Below are positions 1-4,556 of a stretch of 5,436 nt of DNA, piece after piece. How positions within the stretch are numbered: the stretch's first letter is position 1; every line of letters starts with the position of its first letter. A model generated the notes under the pieces. That model was not told where the DNA came from, ran no database searches, and worked only from the letters and a program-made list of their open reading frames with translations. The position numbers were made by a program, and so were the translations under genes. This DNA is from an uncultured Clostridia bacterium (GTDB lineage Bacteria > Bacillota > Clostridia > Oscillospirales > Oscillospiraceae), in NCBI GenBank assembly GCA_947383645.1, contig CANDEH010000129.1, positions 1 to 5,436 of the forward strand, in the 5' to 3' direction.

Positions 1-87
1 CTTTTCCCGCGCGGGAAAAGTACCTCGCCCCGGGGGGCGAAACTCCCCGTCCCCCGCCGCGGGGCCCGCGGCAGATCACGCTGATCT
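1..87. repeat. Run of four perfect or near-perfect palindromes downstream of hisS
   Basis: Four inverted repeats lie almost end to end. At 1-20 is a perfect palindrome, CTTTTCCCGCGCGGGAAAAG. At 25-40 TCGCCCC and GGGGCGA are separated by GG. At 56-72 GCCGCGGG and CCCGCGGC are separated by one G. At 73-87 AGATCA and TGATCT flank a CGC loop. They lie in the noncoding DNA downstream of hisS on the minus strand. None is followed on that strand by a clear T-run, so a standard intrinsic terminator is not obvious, although the combined structure could stop or stabilise the hisS transcript. The element may continue beyond the window edge. The palindromes are seen directly; any role is inference. Confidence 0.6.
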
Positions 88-127
88 CCCGACACCCCTC
101 TCAGACAATATCAGAGTACAACACCCG

Positions 128-151
128 GCCCATCACGCCTCGGTGATGGGC
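128..151 (-). other. Stem-loop spanning the hisS stop codon
   Basis: GCCCATCAC (128-136) and GTGATGGGC (143-151) form a 9-bp perfect stem with a 6-nt loop. The stop codon of hisS (133-135) lies inside the stem. There is no T-run after it on the minus strand, so it is not a typical intrinsic terminator. It could be the first stem of a 3' end structure that protects the mRNA, or a chance feature. Confidence 0.45.
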
Positions 152-1491
152 GCAATGGCATCATCCTGCCCTTGGAAGAGAATAATCTTTGCCCGGGCCT
201 CGTCCTTGTTCAAGGTCTCCTGCGCCCCGGTGCGCATATTCTTCAGCGTCACCTTGTTTTGGACAATCTCATCTTCGCCCAAAAAGATCACAAAGGGCAC
301 GCCAATCTTGTTGGCGTAGGTCATCCGCTGCTTGAACTTCTTCTCCTCGGCGTAGACCTGCACCCGGATCGCCGACTGCCGCAGGCTGGTGGCCAGCTCG
401 ATAGCGGGGGAGAGGTCCTCCGTCATGGGCAGGATCAGCACATCCGCCGGCGCGGTGTTCATCTCGCCGCTCAGCATCCCCTGCTCCTGCAAAACATAAA
501 ACAGACGGGTCAGTCCGATGGAAATTCCGACTCCGGGGAGTTGTTTATTGGTGTAATATTCCGCTAAGTTGTCATATCGGCCGCCGGAGCACACGGATCC
601 GATCTCCGGGTGGTCCAGCAGGGTGGTCTCATAGACGGTGCCGGTGTAGTAGTCCAGGCCCCGGGCGATGGTCAGATCCACGGCAAAATTTTCCTCCGGC
701 ACCCCAAAGCCGGACAGGGATCCCACTACGGTTTTCAGCTCCTCCAGACCGGCGTCAAACAGCTCATGCCGGCCCCGGTAGCCCTCCAGGGCGTCCAGTA
801 CGGCGGCGTTGTCCCCCCGGATGGCGATGAAGCGCAGAATGCTCTCACACTGCTCTGCGGTGAGGCCAATCTCCCCGGTGAGGACCTTCTCCACACCCTC
901 CCGGCCGATCTTGTCCAGCTTGTCCACGGTGCGCATCACGTCCCCGGCCTTCCCGGCGAGGCCCTGCATGGCGTAGAAACCGTTTAAGATCTTCCGGTTA
1001 TTTACCCGGATCTGGAACTTTTTCAGCCCCAATTTGGTGAAAGTGGAGTAGATAATGGCGGGAATCTCCGCCTCGTTGACAATGGAGAGCTGCCCGTCGC
1101 CGATGACGTCGATGTCTGCCTGATAGAACTCCCGGAACCGGCCCCGCTGGGCCCGCTCGCCCCGGTAGACCTTTCCGATCTGGTACCGCCGGAAGGGGAA
1201 GCTCAGCTCCCCGTAGTGGAGGGCCACATACTTGGCCAGGGGGACCGTCAGGTCGAACCGGAGGGAGAGGTCGGCGTCGCCCTTCTGGAAGCGGTAGATC
1301 TGCTTCTCAGTCTCCCCGCCGCCCTTGGCCAGAAGCACCTCACTGGCCTCGATCAGAGGGGTGTCCAGGGGGGTGAAGCCGTAGAGGCTGTAGGTCTCCC
1401 GGAGGGCGGCCATAATCCGCTCCATCTGCTGCTGCTGGGGCGGCAGCAGCTCCATGAACCCGGACAGCGTCCGGGGCTGAATTTTACTCAT
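133..1491 (-). CDS. hisS: Histidyl-tRNA synthetase (class II)
   Basis: This 452-residue cytoplasmic enzyme attaches histidine to tRNA-His using ATP. Class II hallmarks are in order: a motif 1 region near residues 40-60; motif 2 at about 110-131 with RGERAQRGRFREFYQ; the histidine-binding signature ARGLDYYTG at 276-284; SGGRYDNL at 302-309; and motif 3 GVGISIGLTRL at 320-330. A C-terminal anticodon-binding domain runs from about 349. The forms RGLDYYTGTVYE and SGGRYDNL differ from the E. coli type (RGLDYYNRTVFE, GGRYDGL) and fit the second bacterial HisRS group that resembles eukaryotic enzymes (family knowledge). The ATG at 1491 is chosen because AAAGGAGA sits 9-10 nt upstream; an in-frame start at 1533 would add 14 residues with no homology and lacks such a site. 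The gene is intact. In related bacteria aspS often follows; that would lie beyond the left edge. Confidence 0.96.
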   Translation of the reverse strand: MSKIQPRTLSGFMELLPPQQQQMERIMAALRETYSLYGFTPLDTPLIEASEVLLAKGGGETEKQIYRFQKGDADLSLRFDLTVPLAKYVALHYGELSFPFRRYQIGKVYRGERAQRGRFREFYQADIDVIGDGQLSIVNEAEIPAIIYSTFTKLGLKKFQIRVNNRKILNGFYAMQGLAGKAGDVMRTVDKLDKIGREGVEKVLTGEIGLTAEQCESILRFIAIRGDNAAVLDALEGYRGRHELFDAGLEELKTVVGSLSGFGVPEENFAVDLTIARGLDYYTGTVYETTLLDHPEIGSVCSGGRYDNLAEYYTNKQLPGVGISIGLTRLFYVLQEQGMLSGEMNTAPADVLILPMTEDLSPAIELATSLRQSAIRVQVYAEEKKFKQRMTYANKIGVPFVIFLGEDEIVQNKVTLKNMRTGAQETLNKDEARAKIILFQGQDDAIAPITEA

Positions 1492-1695
1492 AGTTATCAA
1501 TCTCCTTTTATCGACCCGATTTGAAGGGGGCAAAAAACGGTGAAAAAACCGCTATAAACAGGCAAAAACCGCGTTTTTACCCCCCTGAGTTGTATCCCGC
1601 TGTGCAACCCGTCCCGCCTGCTGCGGAGCTGGCCGGGCGGGGGGCGCTGAGGGTCCCCGGATCTCCCTTCAGGGGGCCGGGGAATGGCATCAAGT
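1492..1695 (-). other. hisS leader region with small hairpins, no T-box found
   Basis: About 200 nt upstream of hisS hold no gene. Two structures are visible. AAAAAC and GTTTTT (1564-1578) pair around a 3-nt loop. A longer GC-rich stem pairs CCCCGG (1655-1660) with CCGGGG (1677-1682) and continues inwards through CTCCC and GGGGG around a TTCA loop. The conserved T-box sequence (TGGNACCGCG) expected of a tRNA-responsive leader is not present, although a short GGGGGGT...CGCGG stretch resembles it loosely. I found no convincing -35/-10 pair, so the hisS promoter is not placed. Confidence 0.4.
1501..1507 (-). promoter_or_regulatory. Ribosome binding site of hisS
   Basis: On the minus strand AAGGAGA ends about 9 nt before the ATG at 1491. 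It decides between this start and the longer in-frame start at 1533. Confidence 0.8.
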
Positions 1696-2113
1696 TAAGA
1701 AGCTGTGCCAATAGGCGCAACACACATCTTTGCGGCTAAAATTGCCGCTAACTGCGTTATACCCGCAAGAGGCACGCCCCGTCTGTAAGGCGGCAGATCC
1801 GCCGACGGCGGGGCTGTCCTCATTGCCGGGCGACAGTCCGGCTGCCTCGTCTGCCTTGCCAGCCTCCGTTTTCGCTCCCGAAAAACTCCGAAGGACCTGT
1901 CGGCGAGCAAAAATGAAGGCTGACGAGGCCGCAGAACGCAGGCGGGCTGTCGCCCGCCAAACCCGACTGCGCAGCCGTTGGCAGCTTCGCTGCCTTACGG
2001 ATGCGGCGTACCCCTTGCGGGCAGAGCGAAGTTCAGCGCCCATTTGGGCCGCCGACAGGCGTGTTGCTCCTTGTCAAGCGATGGTATGCTTCACCTATTG
2101 GTACAGCTTCTTA
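1696..2113. repeat. Large imperfect palindrome (foldback element A, ~418 bp)
   Basis: The left arm (about 1696-1877) read in reverse complement aligns along its whole length with the right arm (about 1905-2113), around a centre near 1878-1904. The outer 20 bp match at 19 positions: TAAGAAGCTGTGCCAATAGG at 1696-1715 against the reverse complement of 2094-2113. Inner matching blocks include GAGC-AAAA at the centre, GACGAGG, CTGTCGCCCG, GCCTTAC, CTTGCGGG and GTGTTG. The right arm has a ~25-nt extra piece (about 2068-2092). A TA lies at both outer edges. Open frames on both strands here translate to similar peptides only because the DNA is palindromic. No transposase is encoded. It is probably a non-autonomous foldback/MITE-like repeat or a large structured RNA; its family is not identified. 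Confidence 0.75.
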
Positions 2114-2278
2114 GAGCCTGTTTAAAATCTCGAAGGATGCCGGCAGGCGAGGGATTTTCCCGTCAGGCAAGGCGGATTTCGCAGGAATAATTGTGTTTAT
2201 TTCAAGAAATCACAACGAAGCATGGCGGGAAAAGACCGCCGGTTGGCGTCTTGAGAGATGTTAAACAGGCTCTAAGAA
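2108..2278. mobile_element. MITE-like foldback element B with 18-bp perfect terminal inverted repeats
   Basis: TTCTTAGAGCCTGTTTAA (2108-2125) is repeated exactly in reverse complement at 2261-2278. Similarity continues inwards (ATCTC, then GGCG and TTTTCCCG blocks) for about 70 bp per arm, so most of the 171 bp folds back on itself around an AT-rich centre near 2186-2205. The termini starting GAGCCTGTTTAA resemble ends of some IS5-group insertion sequences (recollection, not checked). TA flanks the GAGCC ends on both sides, as expected from a TA target duplication. No transposase is encoded, so movement would need one acting in trans. Its left end coincides with the right end of element A. 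Confidence 0.65.
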
Positions 2279-2537
2279 AAACTACCAAATAATGGAGCAT
2301 CCATATGCTATTGGATTTTGGAAAAATATTGCGGGATCCATAATATTTCTGCACCCCATAATTGGGTAAACTCCCCTAATTCAGTGGTATGGAGGGACAG
2401 GGACGGCGTATCTTCCCGGCGAGCATGGCTTTCGGAGAAAAAGCTGCGGGCCGCGTCCGGCCCGTATCGTCGAATAATTTGAAAAGCAGTAAAGATCGGC
2501 GAAGAAGATGGCGCACAGCTTCGTCGTGCTCGAGGAG
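2279..2537. other. Gene-free spacer, AT-rich then GC-rich
   Basis: No frame of gene-like length or composition is seen on either strand. The first ~110 bp are much more AT-rich than the rest of the window and contain an inverted repeat AAATATT/AATATTT (2324-2330 and 2342-2348). The remainder returns to the local GC-rich composition. The AT-rich part may be older intergenic DNA or the remnant of a lost element; I recognise no family. Confidence 0.45.
2442..2464 (-). terminator. Possible intrinsic terminator, minus strand
   Basis: CGGGCCG (2447-2453) and CGGCCCG (2458-2464) form a perfect 7-bp GC stem with a CGTC loop. Read on the minus strand, CAGC and then a run of five T follow. It could end any transcript reading through from the mgsA-like gene. 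The T-run starts a few bases after the stem, which weakens the call. Confidence 0.3.
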
Positions 2538-2662
2538 TACGCCCTATTCGTAAGGCGGCGGATCTGCCAACAGCTGGGCAGTCGTCCCGGACGGCTGTCA
2601 GCCCGCCCGCGGCGCGGCAGCGGCGGCGCAGGAGGGCAGGGGAGGCCCCGTCTGCCGCCTTA
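2538..2662. repeat. Foldback repeat C, related to element A
   Basis: TAAGGCGGCGGAT (2551-2563) pairs with 2650-2662 (ending GCCGCCTTA) over 13 bp including two G-T pairs, and the GC-rich interior holds further small hairpins. From about 2538 to 2610 it resembles element A at about 1772-1845: both have TACGCCC- or CACGCCC-like sequence, then GTAAGGCGGC(A/G)GATC(C/T)GCC. Two copies of one dispersed repeat family thus lie in this gap. No protein is likely to be encoded. Confidence 0.5.
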
Positions 2663-2670
2663 AACGCACC

Positions 2671-2692
2671 AAAATCCCCGTCTATGACGGGG
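2671..2692 (-). terminator. Likely intrinsic terminator downstream of the mgsA-like gene
   Basis: CCCCGTC (2676-2682) and GACGGGG (2686-2692) form a perfect 7-bp stem with a 3-nt loop. On the minus strand ATTTTGG follows directly. An outer pair of arms, ACGCACC (2664-2670) and GGTGCGT (2708-2714), encloses it. It lies 175 bp after the stop of the mgsA-like gene. The T-run is short, so termination may be partial. Confidence 0.4.
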
Positions 2693-2829
2693 CGGTTTGC
2701 ACGCAGCGGTGCGTGTGGAGTATGTGCCGAAGACGCCGCCGTATACAGATCCGGAAGAGCTTGCGGCGTGGGCCCCGGACCGCCCGCGTGGGAGCAGCGG
2801 TGAACGCGGCGCGGGCGGCTGCAAGCCCC

Positions 2830-2865
2830 GCCGCCTGAGGCCCGGCGGTGCGGGTCTCAGGCGGC
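2830..2865 (-). terminator. Strong stem-loop just after the mgsA-like stop codon
   Basis: GCCGCCTGAG (2830-2839) pairs perfectly with CTCAGGCGGC (2856-2865), and the pairing continues inwards (GCCCG with CGGGT) to give about 15 bp around a 6-nt loop. It begins 2 nt after the TGA at 2868-2870. The sequence after it on the minus strand is GC-rich, not T-rich, so it is probably a 3'-end stabiliser or a Rho-assisted or weak terminator. Confidence 0.5.
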
Positions 2866-2867
2866 GC

Positions 2868-3302
2868 TCAGAAGACGGGCTTTCCGCTCTGGTTGCGCAG
2901 CTTGTTTTTGGGGTTGACAAAGGTGCGCCAATCCAAATCCCCCCGGTCCAGGCCGAAGACCAGCATCTCCGCCGTGGCCACGTTGCTGGCGAAGGGGATA
3001 TTGTTCTGGTCGCACAGGCGGGAAATATACAGCAGCTCCTTCTCCATGGAGGAGTCGTTGGGGTCCACGAAAAACAGCACCAGGTCCATCTCGTTGTAGG
3101 CGATGCGGGCGCCGATCTGCTGGCTGCCGCCGTGCTGGCAGGACATGAACAGGTGGACATGGAGCCCGGTCTCCGCCGCCACCAGCTTGCCGGTGGCGTT
3201 AGTGGCGCACAGGTTGTGTCGGCTGAGAATGCCGGCGTAGGCGGAGCAGAACTGGACCATCAGATCCTTCTTGTTGTCGTGGGCCATCAGGGCGATATAC
3301 AT
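2868..3302 (-). CDS. mgsA: Methylglyoxal synthase-like protein lacking canonical catalytic residues
   Basis: This is a 144-residue member of the methylglyoxal synthase fold, a family that converts dihydroxyacetone phosphate to methylglyoxal and phosphate in the cytoplasm. Family landmarks are IALMAHDNKK (3-12), ATNATGKL (33-40), HGGSQQIGARI (57-67), FFVDP (77-81) and NIPFASNVATAE (101-112). Asp9, Lys12 and Asp80 match E. coli Asp20, Lys23 and Asp91. However, Ser60 replaces catalytic Asp71 (GGDQQ becomes GGSQQ), Met86 and Glu89 replace His98 and Asp101, Cys55 replaces Gly66, and the phosphate-binding ATGTTG reads ATNATG. The fold is clear; canonical activity is doubtful. The ATG at 3302 has AAAGGAG 8 nt upstream. 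It follows the minD-like gene, a neighbourhood also seen in other clostridia (min genes near mgsA), but has its own promoter. The symbol marks the family, not proven function. Confidence 0.85.
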   Translation of the reverse strand: MYIALMAHDNKKDLMVQFCSAYAGILSRHNLCATNATGKLVAAETGLHVHLFMSCQHGGSQQIGARIAYNEMDLVLFFVDPNDSSMEKELLYISRLCDQNNIPFASNVATAEMLVFGLDRGDLDWRTFVNPKNKLRNQSGKPVF

Positions 3303-3357
3303 GACTGCTTCTCCTTTCTGTGTGTATCAGGGCCATATGCAGGGCCACGATCTCCTT

Positions 3358-3386
3358 TACATAGGGCCGCTCAAAAGCTGTGTCAA
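3358..3386 (-). promoter_or_regulatory. Sigma-A type promoter for the mgsA-like gene
   Basis: On the minus strand a perfect -35 TTGACA (3381-3386) is separated by exactly 17 bp from a -10 TATGTA (3358-3363, 4 of 6 consensus). Transcription would start near 3351, leaving a ~50-nt leader with AAAGGAG (3311-3317) before the ATG at 3302. A direct repeat TGGCCCTG, twice with 4 bp between, lies in the leader at about 3328-3347. Confidence 0.55.
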
Positions 3387-3603
3387 CAGGTAGAGTATAT
3401 AGACGTACAGGACGAAATAAATGATAACAGGGCAGAAAATGGCGGAAATACCCGGTACATTTCAAAATTTTCTGACGCGGGCAGCGGCAGTCCAGGCCGC
3501 GAAGCTATGTGCCGTACCTGTTGATACAACTGTTTTGCCTGTTGTATACGGTGTAACCACGCGCTTGCAGGCGCGCCGGTCGGCGGCTGTCTCCGCGCGT
3601 TCG
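3387..3603. other. Intergenic region between minD-like and mgsA-like genes, with a hairpin
   Basis: The whole gap between the two genes is about 300 bp; the part nearest the mgsA-like gene holds its promoter and leader. Reading this part on the minus strand gives no MinE-like or other credible protein. The clearest structure is ATACAAC (3524-3530) and GTTGTAT (3541-3547) around a 10-nt loop. The pairing resumes further out (CCGT near 3512 with ACGG at 3548-3551) after an 8-nt bulge. CGCGC/GCGCG lie close to the minD-like stop. It could be a small foldback repeat or the 3' end of the minD-like transcript; there is no T-run. Confidence 0.4.
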
Positions 3604-4344
3604 CTATCGGATGCGCAGGAGGGGGACCTTCTCCCCGGTCAGACGCCGGGCGATGTGGGCGTAGGCCGCGCCGGCACAGCGGTTGTAGACAAAGGTCAGA
3701 GGAACGCCCCGCCCCAGGGCCAGGGGAAGGTCCTCGTCCTCCGGAATGACCCCGAGGAGGGGCAGGCCGGCGGTGTCAATGGCGTCGTCAATGGTCTGGT
3801 GCAGGCTCTTCAGCAGCTTTCGCCTGCACCGGTTTACCACTAAATGTACCTTTCCGTCCCCCAGGTGGGACAGCTCCATCACCGTCCGCTGGGCGTCCCG
3901 GAGGCTGGTGGGGTCTGTGGTGGTCACCACGATGGCCCGGGTGCAGCCGGTGATGGACAGGCGGAAGCCGTCGCCCAGGCCCGCTGGGGCGTCCACCAGG
4001 CAGTAGTCGTACCGCTCCCGTACCTCCTCCATCAGCTCTGCAAAGCTGCCGGTATCCACCGGAGCCTGGAGGGTAAGGGGCGCCGTGAGCAGGAAGAGAT
4101 TCTTTTGAACCGGGTGGGGAAGGGCCCCCTCCTCCAGGGTACAGCGGCCCTCCAGCACGTCGGTGAAGTCCGTGGATCCGCAGTCGCTCATACCGAGGGC
4201 GATATCCAGATTCCTGAGCCCCACGTCGCAGTCCAGGCACAGAACCCGGTTGCCCAGAGCCGCTAAATTCAGGCCCACATGGGCCACCAGCGAGGTCTTG
4301 CCGGTGCCGCCCTTGCCGGAGACTACGGAGATGATCTGGGGCAT
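3604..4344 (-). CDS. minD: MinD-family P-loop ATPase without C-terminal membrane helix
   Basis: This 246-residue member of the MinD/ParA group of deviant Walker ATPases normally recruits MinC to the membrane to block polar septation. Visible motifs are the deviant Walker A KGGTGKTS (11-18, with signature Lys11 and Lys16), switch I DCDVGLRNLD (38-47; GLRNLD is typical of MinD, not Soj), switch II LVDAPAGLG (116-124) and LLGVIPEDEDLPLAL (196-210). The protein ends GEKVPLLRIR. That aligns with E. coli GEERPFRFI, so the following basic amphipathic membrane-targeting helix is absent, and reading past the stop does not restore it. No minC or minE is adjacent. The ATG at 4344 is preferred over an in-frame TTG at 4362 because AAAGGA lies at 4351-4356. 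It could be a soluble MinD paralogue with another partner; family call secure, division role uncertain. Confidence 0.85.
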   Translation of the reverse strand: MPQIISVVSGKGGTGKTSLVAHVGLNLAALGNRVLCLDCDVGLRNLDIALGMSDCGSTDFTDVLEGRCTLEEGALPHPVQKNLFLLTAPLTLQAPVDTGSFAELMEEVRERYDYCLVDAPAGLGDGFRLSITGCTRAIVVTTTDPTSLRDAQRTVMELSHLGDGKVHLVVNRCRRKLLKSLHQTIDDAIDTAGLPLLGVIPEDEDLPLALGRGVPLTFVYNRCAGAAYAHIARRLTGEKVPLLRIR

Positions 4345-4350
4345 AGTGTT

Positions 4351-4356
4351 TCCTTT
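4351..4356 (-). promoter_or_regulatory. Ribosome binding site of the minD-like gene
   Basis: On the minus strand AAAGGA lies 6 nt before the ATG at 4344 and selects it over the TTG at 4362. The neighbouring heptad-repeat element starts at 4361, only a few bases further upstream. Confidence 0.65.
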
Positions 4357-4360
4357 CGTC

Positions 4361-4554
4361 AATTAGGAATTAGGAGTTAGGAATTAGGAATTTCGGTGTC
4401 CAGCGCTGCTGGACGGATTTTAATCTCGGAGGGAGTGGAGGACATTCCGGCTTTTCAGGAGAGCAAAGGAAGCCTCCTCCCTGTCGGAACAATTCTATAC
4501 ATCCGGCGAAGCCGGATACATTCATTCCTAATTCCTAACTCCTAATTCCTCATT
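4361..4554. mobile_element. Inverted-repeat element built of 7-nt units (element D)
   Basis: The left end (4361-4391) consists of four tandem heptamers of AATTAGG or AGTTAGG type plus AAT. The right end (4524-4554) holds the same heptamers in reverse (ATTCCTA and variants). 27 bp (4365-4391 against 4524-4550) match perfectly and the match continues for a few more bases. The interior holds two tight hairpins: GTCCAGC/GCTGGAC at 4398-4414 and ATCCGGC/GCCGGAT at 4501-4517. There is no open frame. It fills nearly the whole gap from the rsmG stop to the minD-like SD, so any promoter for minD alone would lie inside it; I saw none convincing. It is probably a non-autonomous mobile repeat; similar AATTAGG runs occur in other genomes (recollection). 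Confidence 0.65.
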
Positions 4555-4556
4555 CC

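Noticed and set aside
172..1524. Plus-strand frames across hisS
   Set aside because: Antisense to an intact, motif-complete HisRS; GC-rich coding DNA routinely opens such frames.
1500..1695. T-box leader upstream of hisS
   Set aside because: A GGGGGGT...CGCGG stretch hints at the T-box, but the conserved TGGNACCGCG is absent and no stem I or specifier loop could be seen.
1690..2125. Open frames on both strands (117 and 131 codons) within the large palindrome
   Set aside because: They resemble each other only because the DNA is an inverted repeat, are rich in Arg/Ala/Ser, lack ribosome binding sites and show no recognisable domain.
2660..3524. Long plus-strand and alternative minus-strand frames over the mgsA-like gene
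   Set aside because: They are antisense or out-of-frame to a clearly recognisable protein family and have low-complexity composition.
3199..3603. A minE gene in the gap after the minD-like gene
   Set aside because: Minus-strand frames were read; the 88-codon frame ending at 3199 has no MinE-like sequence and overlaps the mgsA-like start out of frame.
3604..4344. Soj/ParA identity, as expected next to rsmG in many Firmicutes
   Set aside because: Switch I reads DVGLRNLD, typical of MinD, not the DPQGN of ParA/Soj, and no parB follows.
4361..4391. CRISPR-like or VNTR array
   Set aside because: The units are only 7 nt, contiguous and without spacers, and reappear inverted at the other end, which fits an inverted-repeat element.
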